Positions 49,909 to 58,739 of a DNA stretch of 64,000 nucleotides are shown here, one piece after another. Where the stretch lies: contig NZ_AP023243.1 of assembly GCF_016756495.1 (NCBI RefSeq), positions 2,794,501-2,858,500 of the forward strand, in the 5' to 3' direction. A program made the position numbers and the translations under genes. The notes below the pieces were generated by a model that was not told the DNA's origin, did not search any database, and saw only the letters and a list, made by a program, of their open reading frames with translations. The stretch is from Mesorhizobium sp. 113-3-3 (GTDB taxonomy: Bacteria > Pseudomonadota > Alphaproteobacteria > Rhizobiales > Rhizobiaceae). Within the stretch, counting starts at the first letter, position 1; each line of letters begins with the position of its first letter.

Positions 49909-50433
49909 TCAGGCGCCGGGAGATGTTTTCGGGCGCGGGGCCGCGGCTCTTGCACCACGCGCGGCATAGAGGCCGGCCGCTGCCGCGGCGACGACCAAGG
50001 CGGCGAAGATCGCCAGCTTCTGTGGCGTCGCGCCTTGCGGGCCGAAGGCGACGGCATACATGGTGCGGCCGGGAATGAAGGTCAAAAGCCCGGTGATAAC
50101 AAGGCCGAAAATGTAGGTGCCCTGCATGATGCGGCGGTGGGCGGCGATGTTGCCGCCGCGCGCGGCGCGCACGCCGCGCCACAACATCACCAGCACCAGA
50201 AGCGACAGAAGATGGATCGGGCTGAAGGGTCCCCACAGCCGGATCGTCCAGATGAACAGGCCGGAGCCGGCGACCGTCGCCATCAGCGCCACCCAGAGGC
50301 GGCCGAGCGAGCGGTGCAGTGGGTCGCCCTTGGTGCGCCACAGTTGCAAGGCTCCGAGCAGCAGCGCCGCGATGGCGATCAGCGCATGGAGCTGGATGAC
50401 GGGCGAGGCATGGAGCAAAGGATCGAGCGACAT
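49909..50433 (-). CDS. DUF2306-type membrane protein
   Basis: A 174-residue protein with four spans. IQLHALIAIAALLLGALQLW and HRSLGRLWVALMATVAGSG match DUF2306 (the His in QLHA and the HRxxGR motif are conserved). Other members are small membrane proteins in many bacteria and mycobacteria with no established role. The last 40 residues are Ala-rich. It stands alone on the minus strand with its start near 50433 and a terminator of the next gene 92 bases further on. Confidence 0.8.
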   Translation of the reverse strand: MSLDPLLHASPVIQLHALIAIAALLLGALQLWRTKGDPLHRSLGRLWVALMATVAGSGLFIWTIRLWGPFSPIHLLSLLVLVMLWRGVRAARGGNIAAHRRIMQGTYIFGLVITGLLTFIPGRTMYAVAFGPQGATPQKLAIFAALVVAAAAAGLYAARGARAAAPRPKTSPGA

Positions 50434-50524
50434 CGGTGTTCTCCGCGAGATGGCGGATTATGGCCGAGGGCGCGCTGGGGCGGCAAGGGTGTATGGGTGA
50501 CGACCGACGATGCCGCCACCGACA

Positions 50525-50550
50525 AAACAGCCCCGCATGCGGGGCTGTTT
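50525..50550 (-). terminator. Rho-independent terminator of the small secreted protein gene
   Basis: AAACAGCCCCGCATGCGGGG and the following CTGTTT make a 13-base perfect palindrome with T-runs on both sides (TTTTGTC on the minus strand). It ends 23 bases after the stop of the gene at 50573 and may also stop transcripts from the other side. Confidence 0.8.
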
Positions 50551-50572
50551 GGATGGGTCGTGGCGGTTGCGT

Positions 50573-50878
50573 TTACTTGCTGCCGCCGTTGGCCTTGACG
50601 CTGCTGCAGAATTCCGGATGGGCGTTGGTGGGGTTGGCGTTCTTGGCTTCATCCTCGCAGGCCGCCATCACCATCTTCTGGTCGTCCGGCGTCAGCGCCT
50701 TCCAGGCTTTGACGAAATCGTCATTGCCGCGCAGCGTCTTCATGCTGGAATCGGTGTAGAAGGGCTGCATCTTGGCCGGATCGTCGAGAGCGGATGTGCC
50801 GGTGCTTCCCGCGGCGAGAGCCGAACCGGCGACCATTGAAAGCGCCATTGCGCCAAGGCAGATCATTTTGATATTCAT
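50573..50878 (-). CDS. Small periplasmic protein of unknown function
   Basis: A 101-residue protein with a Sec signal (MNIKMICLGAMALSMVAGSA, cleaved after ALA). The ATG at 50878 has AAGGAA upstream; a longer frame from 51088 has none. The mature part is helical, with DDFVKAWKALTPDDQKMVMA and two Cys (AACEDEAKN, EFCSSVKANGG) that could form a disulfide. Proteins of this size and pattern are frequent in rhizobia, sometimes in large families; no function is known. Has its own terminator. Confidence 0.75.
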   Translation of the reverse strand: MNIKMICLGAMALSMVAGSALAAGSTGTSALDDPAKMQPFYTDSSMKTLRGNDDFVKAWKALTPDDQKMVMAACEDEAKNANPTNAHPEFCSSVKANGGSK

Positions 50879-51329
50879 GATAGGTTCCTTCCCTGTTGCT
50901 TTGTGACCGTCGAAGCAACGATCAAGGGCGTAACGGGAGGATTTGGGCAAAGTTCCAGTTTTTCGGGCGACGTGAACCCAATTTTCTAAAAATATATCAT
51001 TCGGAAGCTTAGAATTTTCCCGGTGTTCGTCCGTGTGCGCGGGAGAAAGCTCTTTTGTTTCCACATCACCGCACAGGATACTGCCCACACATCTCAGCCT
51101 TGGCTAGCGCTGGGTCGTTCGGACGTCGCGCGTCCGGCGGTCTGAAAACTTCCCGGCTCCCTGATTGTTCCACGCGGGCCGCCTCGAAAAAGGCCCCACC
51201 GGCGAGCCGGCGGGGCATTGATCGGAGGTCTGCAATCGCCCGGGAGGCGATCCTAAAAGCAACGGGAATGGTGCGCGACAAGTTTCACTGTTTTGCGCAC
51301 CGGATCACTGAGCCTGTCGAAACCTTGCT
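50879..51329. other. Gene-free region with terminator of the ABC operon
   Basis: About 450 bases without a supported gene. It contains the terminator at 51186-51216 for the ABC operon read from the right and the promoter region of the small periplasmic protein at about 50940-51010, where the sequence is AT-rich. Confidence 0.5.
51186..51216 (-). terminator. Rho-independent terminator of the polyamine/opine-type ABC operon
   Basis: On the minus strand, GCCCCGCCGGCTCGCCGGTG, then GGGC, forms a GC-rich stem with a short loop, followed by TTTTT. It lies about 115 bases after the last permease gene's stop (51330). Confidence 0.75.
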
Positions 51330-52157
51330 CTAACCGCTTGCTATCCGCCGGCCCTGGCCGCGCCGGGCGAGAAGGTTCGCCACAACCAGCAGCACGATCG
51401 ACAGCGCCATCATCAGCGTCGCGGCGGCTGTGATGGCGGGCGAGAGTTTTTCGCGCAGGCCGATGAACATTTCGAGCGGCATGGTGCGCTGGCCGGCACT
51501 GGCCAGGAACTGCACCACAACCACCTCGTCGAAGGAGGTGACGAAGGCGAAGGCGGCGCCCGACAGCACGCCGGGCAGGATCAGCGGCAACATCACGCGG
51601 AAGAACGAAGTCAGCGGCCTGGCGCCCGAAATGGCGGCGGCGCGCATCATATTGCGGTCGAAGCCGGTGAGGCTGGCGCCGACGGTGACGACGACGAACG
51701 GGCTGGCAAGTGCCGTATGCGCCAGGATGATGCCGGCATAGGTGCTGGCCAGCCCCACGCGGGCATAGAACAGGTAGGAGCCGACGGCAGTGATCACCAC
51801 CGGCACGATCAGCGGCGAAAGCAGCAGCGGCATGACGATGCGGCGGCCGGGGAATTTCTCGTTCGACAGCGCGATGGCCGTCAGCGTGCCGAGCGTGGTG
51901 GCGATCAGCGTCGTGCCGAAGGCGACGATCAGGCTGTTGCCGATCGCCGACTGCCAGCGCTGCGTGCCCAGCACCACCTCGTACCAGCGCGTAGACAGGC
52001 CTTCGAGCGGAAAGATGAAGAAGGCGCCGCTGTTGAAGGAGAGCGGCACCGGGATGAGGATCGGCACCAGCAGGAACAGAATGACCAGCCCGCACCACAG
52101 CCAAAGCAGCGCGACGCGGATGCGTTCACCAGGGGTGGGGTAAGGCGACAGCAGCAT
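51330..52157 (-). CDS. ABC transporter permease (PotC-like)
   Basis: A 275-residue inner-membrane protein with six spans. The ATG at 52157 is chosen as it follows the upstream permease stop by two bases and gives the usual N-terminus (LLSPYPTPGERIRVALLWLW). The coupling loop ISGARPLTSFFRVMLPLILP (EAA-like motif) is present. It is the second permease of a polyamine/opine-type importer and pairs with the permease at 52160. The stop at 51330 is followed by a terminator. Confidence 0.9.
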   Translation of the reverse strand: MLLSPYPTPGERIRVALLWLWCGLVILFLLVPILIPVPLSFNSGAFFIFPLEGLSTRWYEVVLGTQRWQSAIGNSLIVAFGTTLIATTLGTLTAIALSNEKFPGRRIVMPLLLSPLIVPVVITAVGSYLFYARVGLASTYAGIILAHTALASPFVVVTVGASLTGFDRNMMRAAAISGARPLTSFFRVMLPLILPGVLSGAAFAFVTSFDEVVVVQFLASAGQRTMPLEMFIGLREKLSPAITAAATLMMALSIVLLVVANLLARRGQGRRIASG

Positions 52158-52159
52158 GG

Positions 52160-53440
52160 CTACACCATCTTCAGGCGGTCGAGGCCGAGGATCCGGGCGA
52201 AGATGCCGAACAGGGCCAGCGTGAAGACGAGCAGGATGAAGCTCAGCGCCGCCGCCATCTCCCAGTTCAGTTCGACATTGACGTAATTGGCGATGAAATT
52301 GCTGATCAGCTGGTCGCTGGCGCCGCCGATCAGGGCGGGCGTAATGTAGTAGCCCAGGCACAGGATGAAGGTGAGCAGGCAGCCGGCCACGATTCCGGGG
52401 AAAACCTGCGGAAGATAGACGCGCCGGAAGGCGGTGAAGGGCTTTGCGCCGAGCGAATAGGCCGCCTTCATCTGCGAGGGCGCGATGGTGCGCATGACGG
52501 AATAGATCGGCAGCAGCGTGAACGGCAGCTGGATATGCGTCATGGCGATGATCAGGCCGATGCGGCTGTACATCAAGTCGAGCCGCTCGGAAGCGAAGCC
52601 GAGCCACAGAAGCATGTCGTTGACCAGGCCGAATTTCTGCAAGAGCACCGTCCAGGCGGCCGTGCGCACCAGGATCGAGGTCCAGAAGGGCAACAGCACC
52701 GCCACGATCAGGATCGCCGCCAGCCCTTTCGGCACGCTGGAGATGAGATAGGCGAGGGGGAAGCCGAGTAGCAGCGTGGCGAGTGTGACGGAAGCGGCAA
52801 CGAAGAAGGTGCGCAGGAACACTTGCAGGAAGATCGCCTGTTGCGGCGGCACCCGCTCGATGCCGCCATCGGCGTTCCAGCGGAGGTCGAGGGCGCTCAA
52901 GAGATAGAACGAGGTGATGGCGTGGGTGCCGTTGGCGATCACCGGCCAGGTGCCGGGCGCCGACCAGAAGGGCACGGCTTTCATGATCTCGAGTGGCGGC
53001 TTGCCGTCGGCGCCTTCGAGCTGGCGCACGGTTTTCAGCACCTGGCTGCGGGCGCCGGGCAGGCGGGCGTTGAGCGCCTTGGCCAGTTCATAGGCGGTGC
53101 CCTTGGCCTGGTTCTCGCTGAGGTCGGCGGCGAGCGCGATGAAGGCTGCATCATCCGGCAGGCCCTGGCCGTTCCAGTTGCCGAGCGCCACGCTGGTGCG
53201 CGGCAGAGCGTCGGCGATGGTCGGGTCGTAGACGGCGCGCGACAGCAACAGCACGATCGGGATGCCGAAGCTGAGCGCCAGAAGCAGGAGCAGGGGCGCT
53301 GCCAGCGCCAGCGAGCGCAGGCGGTCGCCGAATTCGGCGCGCCGCAATGCCGCCGACGCGGTTCCGGGATCCGCGCCGGCGGCCGGCCGGCCGCGGGCCA
53401 GCGCGGGCCGGTCGAGTTCGCTGGGCAGCAAGGCCGACAT
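52160..53440 (-). CDS. ABC transporter permease (PotB-like) with long insertion
   Basis: A 426-residue permease. The ATG at 53440 is three bases after the binding protein stop. The first span (RSLALAAPLLLLLALSFGIP) is followed by an unusually long periplasmic loop of about 140 residues (RTSVALGNWNGQGLPDDAAF, LNARLPGARSQVLKTVRQLE), which is much more than in PotB and may dock the binding protein. The later part has five spans, with a coupling loop AYSLGAKPFTAFRRVYLPQV. This type is typical of the spermidine/putrescine-like or opine importers of rhizobia. Confidence 0.9.
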   Translation of the reverse strand: MSALLPSELDRPALARGRPAAGADPGTASAALRRAEFGDRLRSLALAAPLLLLLALSFGIPIVLLLSRAVYDPTIADALPRTSVALGNWNGQGLPDDAAFIALAADLSENQAKGTAYELAKALNARLPGARSQVLKTVRQLEGADGKPPLEIMKAVPFWSAPGTWPVIANGTHAITSFYLLSALDLRWNADGGIERVPPQQAIFLQVFLRTFFVAASVTLATLLLGFPLAYLISSVPKGLAAILIVAVLLPFWTSILVRTAAWTVLLQKFGLVNDMLLWLGFASERLDLMYSRIGLIIAMTHIQLPFTLLPIYSVMRTIAPSQMKAAYSLGAKPFTAFRRVYLPQVFPGIVAGCLLTFILCLGYYITPALIGGASDQLISNFIANYVNVELNWEMAAALSFILLVFTLALFGIFARILGLDRLKMV

Positions 53441-53442
53441 GC

Positions 53443-54492
53443 TTACTGCGCCAGCCAGGCGTTGAAGCGCTTGACCAGGTCCTCGCCATAGTCGCCCCAA
53501 AACTCGGTGTCGGCGACGAGGTAGGCGCCGGCCAGATGGTCCGGCGCGTTCGGCAGTTTGGGCAAGGCATCGGCCGCGACGAAGGACGCCGCATCGGTGC
53601 GCACCGGCCCGTAGGTGATGTAGCTGGCGAGCCTGGCGTTGTTTTCCGGCTTGGAGATATAGGCCAGATATTTGTAGGCGAGTTCAGGGTTCTTGGCGCC
53701 CTTCGGGATGGCGATCATGTCATATTCGAGGATCTGGTTGTTCCAGACGATCTTGAAGGGCTTCTTGTCGGTGTCGATGGCATTCTGGATGCGGCCGTTC
53801 CAGGCCGTGGTCATCACCACTTCCTGCGAGGCCAGCAACTGCGCCGGCTGCGCGCCGGCATCCCACCAGACGATGTCCTTCTTGATGGTGTCGAGCTTCT
53901 TGAAGGCACGGTCCACACCTTCCGGCGTCGCCAGCACCTTGTAGACGTCGGCGGGCGCGACACCGTCGGCCATCAGCGCCCATTCGAGGTTCTGCGCCGG
54001 GAATTTGCGCATGGCGCGCTTGCCCGGGAATTTCTTGGTATCGAAGAGGTCGAGCACCGAGGTCGGGGCTTCCTTCAGCACGGTCGGGTCATAGGCGAGG
54101 ATGTCGCCGTAAGCATCGAGACCGACACCGCAATCCAGCGCCGAGCCCTCGATGAATTTGTCGCGCGGCCCGATCTTGGAATAGTCGAGGCGTTCCAGAA
54201 TGCCGGCGTCGCAGCCCTGCAGCACGGTCGCGGTTTCGACCGTCACCAGGTCGATCGGCACGTTGCCGGTGTCGACCATGGCTTTGACCTTGCCGAGATC
54301 GCCGAGATACTCCTGCTCGAGGATTTTTGCGCCGGTTTCCTTGCTGAACGGCTCGAACCAGGCCTTGCGCTGGGCGTCCTGCCAGGCGCCGCCGCTGGCC
54401 ATGATCGACAATTCGTCGGCGAAAGCATGGCCGATGCTGAGGAGTGCAGTGGCGGCGGCCAAAGCCAGCATCCGGGTCTTCGCGATTCTCAT
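53443..54492 (-). CDS. ABC transporter substrate-binding protein (polyamine/opine type)
   Basis: A 349-residue periplasmic binding protein with a Sec signal (RMLALAAATALLSIGHAFA). Motifs LSIMASGGAWQDAQRKAWFE and FSKETGAKILEQEYLGDLGK are typical of the PotD/PotF and mannopine-type group; YKYLAYISKPENNARLASYI closes lobe 2. GGGGAAG lies before the ATG. Ligands are likely to be polyamines, opines or amino-acid derivatives. It is second in an operon with the ATPase (55673) and two permeases. Confidence 0.9.
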   Translation of the reverse strand: MRIAKTRMLALAAATALLSIGHAFADELSIMASGGAWQDAQRKAWFEPFSKETGAKILEQEYLGDLGKVKAMVDTGNVPIDLVTVETATVLQGCDAGILERLDYSKIGPRDKFIEGSALDCGVGLDAYGDILAYDPTVLKEAPTSVLDLFDTKKFPGKRAMRKFPAQNLEWALMADGVAPADVYKVLATPEGVDRAFKKLDTIKKDIVWWDAGAQPAQLLASQEVVMTTAWNGRIQNAIDTDKKPFKIVWNNQILEYDMIAIPKGAKNPELAYKYLAYISKPENNARLASYITYGPVRTDAASFVAADALPKLPNAPDHLAGAYLVADTEFWGDYGEDLVKRFNAWLAQ

Positions 54493-54539
54493 TTTTCTTC
54501 CCCTGTTTTTGAGATGGATCGGTTCTTGAGATTGCTGGT

Positions 54540-55673
54540 TCAGGTCGCCTTCGCGGTCGAGGCATCAGCGGGAAAGGCGCGGCAGTCCTGCGGTGCGCAG
54601 GAGACCGTGATGGCCTCGCCATTGGCCATGGTCGCCTCCGGGCCGACCTTGACGGTCAGCACCTGGTCGTTGCCGAGCCGGGCCAGCAGCCGCAGATGGT
54701 CGCCAAGATAGATGCGACCGTCGACTGTAGCCGGCAGTGCGTTGCCGCCGGCCGGCATAAGGCTCAACCGCTCGGGGCGGATGGCGACGTGACAGGCGGC
54801 GCCCTGCGCCACGCCGATGGCAAGCGCGGTGAGTTCGCCGCCGCCGGTCAGCCGCACGCGGCATTCCTTGCCGGAGACGCGGTCGACGACGCCGTCCAGC
54901 GTGTTGTTCTCGCCGATGAAGCTCGCCACGAAGGAACTTTGCGGGGCGTTGTAGAGATTGTCGGGTGAGCCGAGCTGGGCGATGGCGCCATTGTTGAAGA
55001 CGGCGACGCGGTCCGACATGGTCAGCGCCTCGCTCTGGTCATGGGTGACATAGACGATGGTGACGCCGAGCATGGTGTGGATCTGCTTGATCTCGAGCTG
55101 CATGTGCTCGCGCAATTTCTTGTCGAGCGCGCCGAGCGGCTCGTCCATCAGCACCAGGTTTGGCTCGAACACCAGCGCGCGGGCCAGCGCGACGCGCTGC
55201 TGCTGGCCGCCGGAAAGCTGCGCCGGCTTGCGGTCGCCGAACTGCTTCAGCCGCACCATGTCCAGCGCGCGGCCGACACGGCCGGCGATATCGGCCTTGC
55301 TGACCTGGCGCACGGAGAGCGGGAAGGCGACGTTCTCCGCCACGCTCATATGCGGGAACAGCGCGTAGTTCTGGAATACCATGCCGATGTTGCGCTGGTA
55401 TGGCGGCAGGCGGTCGACCGGCCTGCCTTCCAGCGTGATGGTGCCGCTGGTCGGCCGTTCGAAGCCGGCGAGCATGTTGAGCGTCGTCGTCTTGCCCGAA
55501 CCGGAAGGGCCAAGCAGGGTCAGGAATTCGCCGCGCGCCACGCCAAGGTTCAACCGCGTCACCGCGAAGGCGCGGCCGTCATAGGATTTCTCGACATCGA
55601 CGAAATCGACGAAGGCCGGCCCTGGCGCCGTGGCCGGAGATGACGGCAAAACGGCCTGACGGGCGGCGCTCAT
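54540..55673 (-). CDS. ABC transporter ATP-binding protein (PotA-like)
   Basis: A 377-residue ATPase. Walker [16 protein letters not shown]-loop NYALFPHMS, signature [15 protein letters not shown], Walker [14 protein letters not shown], then a TOBE domain ([14 protein letters not shown]). First gene of the operon ATPase-SBP-permease-permease and divergent from a MocR regulator. The order with the ATPase first is common in polyamine and opine systems. Confidence 0.93.
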   Translation of the reverse strand: MSAARQAVLPSSPATAPGPAFVDFVDVEKSYDGRAFAVTRLNLGVARGEFLTLLGPSGSGKTTTLNMLAGFERPTSGTITLEGRPVDRLPPYQRNIGMVFQNYALFPHMSVAENVAFPLSVRQVSKADIAGRVGRALDMVRLKQFGDRKPAQLSGGQQQRVALARALVFEPNLVLMDEPLGALDKKLREHMQLEIKQIHTMLGVTIVYVTHDQSEALTMSDRVAVFNNGAIAQLGSPDNLYNAPQSSFVASFIGENNTLDGVVDRVSGKECRVRLTGGGELTALAIGVAQGAACHVAIRPERLSLMPAGGNALPATVDGRIYLGDHLRLLARLGNDQVLTVKVGPEATMANGEAITVSCAPQDCRAFPADASTAKAT

Positions 55674-55778
55674 CGTGCGCGATCCCGAAACGTGCCGGCT
55701 GAAACACTATGCGGCTTGTGATGCATGTTTCCATCCCATCGGAAGCCCGCGTCTCGTGGGCCGTCCAAACTTGTATGC

Positions 55779-55894
55779 TCACACAATCTATCTGAATTCG
55801 AGCATAGATGCAGACAACTTTGGGCGTCAAGCCGATATTTGTCGCGATTGTGTGATATTTCTGCCTGACAAAGCCTAATTGACGTCACACAAGC
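55779..55894. promoter_or_regulatory. Three TCACACAA(T/G)C boxes between the ABC operon and MocR gene
   Basis: TCACACAATC (55779-55788), its exact inverse GATTGTGTGA (55846-55855) and TCACACAAGC (55885-55894) lie in the 287-base divergent gap. Two outer copies are in the same orientation, as in direct-repeat sites used by MocR-type regulators. They probably bind the MocR protein encoded at 55961. Confidence 0.55.
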
Positions 55895-55960
55895 GCTATT
55901 GTCCGGCGATTTGTCTTATGCTAAGCCCACGACAAATCCGAAGCCCCGAATCCTGTCCGC

Positions 55961-57349
55961 ATGCTCAGTGATCTCCGCCTTACCGAGGATGAAAGTCCGG
56001 TCTACCGCCGTCTCGCCGACGCGATCGCCGAGCGTATTGCCGCCGGCACGCTGGCGGTCGGCGACCGGCTGCCACCGCAGCGCGACATTGCGCGGGCGCT
56101 CGGCATCAACGTCACCACGGTGACGCGGGCGCTGGCGACGTTGCAGCAGCGCGGCCTGCTCGAGGCGCGGCCGGGGCGGGGCACGACGGTGGCGGCCAGG
56201 CAGGCGGCCGAGCGGCCCGGCTTCGTCTCGGCGCCGAGCGACGAGAGCGGCATCATCGACCTCTCGGTCAACCGCCCCGCCACCTCGGCCTATCTCGACG
56301 CGCTGGCGGCGCTGCTGCCGCGCCTGCCCAGGGACCCACACTACGCCTCGCTGCAGGACTATCATCCGCCGGAAGGGCCGCTCTGGGCGCGCGCGGCGAT
56401 CGCCGATTGGTTGAAGCCCGTTGCCGGCGACGGCGACCCCGGCCGCGTGGTGCTGGCGGCGGGCGCCCAGCACGGGCTCGACTGTCTGCTTGGCGCGGTG
56501 ACAAGGCAGGGCGAGGTGGTGCTTGCCGACGAGGTGACCTATCAGGGCATCAACGCGCTCTGCCGGGTGCATGGGCTCGATCTCAGGGGCGTCGCCATGG
56601 ATCGCGGCGGCATGCGGCCGGATGCTTTCGACGCCGCCTGCGCGCAGCTCCGCCCCCGCGCGGTATTCCTGGTGCCGACGCTGCACAATCCGACGACCAT
56701 TACGCTAAGCGAAGCGCGCCGCCATGAGCTTGCGGCTGTCGCGCGCCGCCACAATGTCTTGATCATCGAGGACGACGTCTACCGGCCGCTGGCCGACGAG
56801 GCCTTGCCTTCCTTTGCCAGCCTGGAGCCGGAACTGACGGTGCATATCGGCGCGCTGTCGAAATGCCTGGCGCCGGGGTTGCGGCTCGGCTTCGTCATCG
56901 CGCCGCGCGCCATTGCCGGCCAGGTCGCGGCGGCTTTGCGCATTAATTGCTGGAGCATCAGCCCGCTGACGGCGCTGATCGGCGCGCGCATGATCGAGGA
57001 CGGGGCGGCGGCGCGCATCATCGAGGTGCAGAAACAAGAGCTGCGCCAGCGCCAGGCAATCCTGAGCGAAATCCTCGGCCGCTACGATGTGCAGAGCCAG
57101 CCGAGCGCGACCCATGCCTGGCTGCGCTTGCCAGAGCCCTGGCGCGGCGCCGGCTTTGCCCGCACTTGCCTGGAGCGCGGCGTGGCCCTTCTGCCGGGCG
57201 ATGCCTTCGCCGTCGGCCGCGAGCCGGTGCAGCATGGCGTGCGCATCAATGTCGGTGCGGCGCGCTCGCAGGACGATCTGCGCACCGCGCTGACCACCAT
57301 GGCCGAGTTGTTGTCGGCCGGGCATCTGCAATTGCCGGGTTTTGTCTGA
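55961..57349 (+). CDS. MocR-type (GntR-aminotransferase) regulator
   Basis: A 462-residue regulator. The first 75 residues form a GntR winged helix (PVYRRLADAIAERIAAGTLA, GDRLPPQRDIARALGINVTT). The rest is a fold-type I aminotransferase; the PLP lysine is in IGALSKCLAPGLRLGFVIAP. MocR proteins sense PLP-linked ligands and control catabolic or vitamin genes. It is divergent from the ABC operon and upstream of the FAD oxidoreductase; probably it regulates both through the three boxes at 55779-55894. Confidence 0.92.
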   Translation: MLSDLRLTEDESPVYRRLADAIAERIAAGTLAVGDRLPPQRDIARALGINVTTVTRALATLQQRGLLEARPGRGTTVAARQAAERPGFVSAPSDESGIIDLSVNRPATSAYLDALAALLPRLPRDPHYASLQDYHPPEGPLWARAAIADWLKPVAGDGDPGRVVLAAGAQHGLDCLLGAVTRQGEVVLADEVTYQGINALCRVHGLDLRGVAMDRGGMRPDAFDAACAQLRPRAVFLVPTLHNPTTITLSEARRHELAAVARRHNVLIIEDDVYRPLADEALPSFASLEPELTVHIGALSKCLAPGLRLGFVIAPRAIAGQVAAALRINCWSISPLTALIGARMIEDGAAARIIEVQKQELRQRQAILSEILGRYDVQSQPSATHAWLRLPEPWRGAGFARTCLERGVALLPGDAFAVGREPVQHGVRINVGAARSQDDLRTALTTMAELLSAGHLQLPGFV

Positions 57350-57410
57350 TGCCGGCCGCCCAAAAGTGCGCCGCGGTTTTGGGACAAGGACAGGCTTGAG
57401 GGAACAACAA

Positions 57411-58658
57411 GTGACAGCTTCGAAGAGTGTCGAGATCGCCGTCATCGGCGCCGGCGTGGTCGGGCTGGCGACGGCGCTGCGGCTGGCCAGCGACGGCCGC
57501 GAAGTCGTGCTCGTCGATCCCAACGAGCCCGGTTCCGGCGCCTCGTATGGCAATGCCGGCACGCTGGCCGAATATGCCTGTATGCCGGTCGGCAATCCGG
57601 CGGTGCTGCGCGCGCTGCCAAAGCTGCTTCTCGACGCCGACAGCCCTTTCTCGCTGCGCTGGACAGCACTTCTGCATCTGGCGCCGTGGCTCACGCGCTT
57701 CGTCAGGCAATCGCTGCCGGCCGCCACCCGTGCCAACGCCGTGGCGATGGCCGGCCTGCTGGCCGATTCCCTGCCGGCCTGGGAGGAGATGGTTGTCGAG
57801 GCCGATGCCCGGGATCTGCTGCGCCGCAATGGCTGCCTCTATCTCTATCGTCGCCCGGGCGATCTTGCCGACGGCGCGTCGAGCCGGGCGCTGCGCGCCG
57901 AATTCGGCGTGGACCAGGCGGTGCTGAGCCCCGGCGAAGTGGCAGCACTCGAACCGAACCTGCCGGCGGTGCAAGGCGGTGGGCTGTTCTTTCCGCAATC
58001 AATGAACCTGACCGATCCGCAGACCATGATGGCGCGGTTGTTGAAAGCGGCCACTGACCGGGGCGCAACCTTGCTGCGGGGCGAGGTGACAGCGTTGCGG
58101 GCCGATGCCGGTGGCGTCGAGCTCAGCGGTCCCGGCCTGCGGCTCCGCGCCAGCAAGGTGGTGATCGCCGCCGGCGCCTTCTCGCGGCCGCTGGCGGCAC
58201 AGGCCGGCGACCGCATCCCGCTCGAAACCGAGCGCGGCTATCACCTGGAATTCGCCACGCCGGCGCCGTTGCTGACGCGGCCGGTGTGCCCGGTCGATCT
58301 CGGCTTCTACATGACACCTATGGCCGGCCGGCTGCGCGTCGCCGGCACGGTCGAGCTCGGCCGGCTGGCCTCGCCAATCAATCCGCGCCGCCTGGCGCTG
58401 CTCGATCGCGGCGTGCGCCAGTTCTTCCCCGCGCTGGGCCAGCCATCGTCAAAATGGCTGGGCTTCCGGCCATCGCTGCCGGATTCCAGGCCGGTCATCG
58501 GCCCGTCGCCCGGCAATCCAAACGTCATCTACGCCTTCGGCCATGGCCATCTCGGGCTGACGCTTTCGGCCATCACCGCGCGGCTGGTGGGCGACCTCAT
58601 CGCCGGCCGCCGGCCCAACAGCGAAAGACTTGCGCCGTTTTCAGCTGGGCGGTTTTAG
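57411..58658 (+). CDS. FAD-dependent amine/D-amino-acid oxidoreductase (DadA-like)
   Basis: A 415-residue DAO-family flavoprotein. The GTG at 57411 follows GAGGGAAC and gives the usual N-terminus (VEIAVIGAGVVGLATALRLA). DPNEPGSGASYGNAGTLAEY is the conserved FAD contact, and the C-terminal GRRPNSERLAPFSAGRF is typical of DadA relatives. Such enzymes oxidise D-amino acids, opines or N-substituted amines and pass electrons to the quinone pool. Located right after the MocR gene (61 bases), near the importer, so the module likely takes up an amino-acid derivative and oxidises it. Confidence 0.9.
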   Translation: MTASKSVEIAVIGAGVVGLATALRLASDGREVVLVDPNEPGSGASYGNAGTLAEYACMPVGNPAVLRALPKLLLDADSPFSLRWTALLHLAPWLTRFVRQSLPAATRANAVAMAGLLADSLPAWEEMVVEADARDLLRRNGCLYLYRRPGDLADGASSRALRAEFGVDQAVLSPGEVAALEPNLPAVQGGGLFFPQSMNLTDPQTMMARLLKAATDRGATLLRGEVTALRADAGGVELSGPGLRLRASKVVIAAGAFSRPLAAQAGDRIPLETERGYHLEFATPAPLLTRPVCPVDLGFYMTPMAGRLRVAGTVELGRLASPINPRRLALLDRGVRQFFPALGQPSSKWLGFRPSLPDSRPVIGPSPGNPNVIYAFGHGHLGLTLSAITARLVGDLIAGRRPNSERLAPFSAGRF

Positions 58659-58683
58659 CTGTTTTCGCCGATCTTTACCGCTA

Positions 58684-58730
58684 GCGCCGCCCCTCATTGC
58701 CCTGCCGGCAGGCAGGTGAGGGGCAGCGCC
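58684..58730. repeat. Short copy of the palindromic intergenic repeat
   Basis: GCGCCGCCCCTCATTGCCCT leads into GCCGGCA and then the inverse arm GGCAGGTGAGGGGCAGCGCC, giving one hairpin of about 47 bases between the convergent FAD oxidoreductase and GntR genes. It may act as a two-way terminator. Same family as at 34381 and 42893. Confidence 0.7.
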
Positions 58731-58739
58731 AACCTGGCC

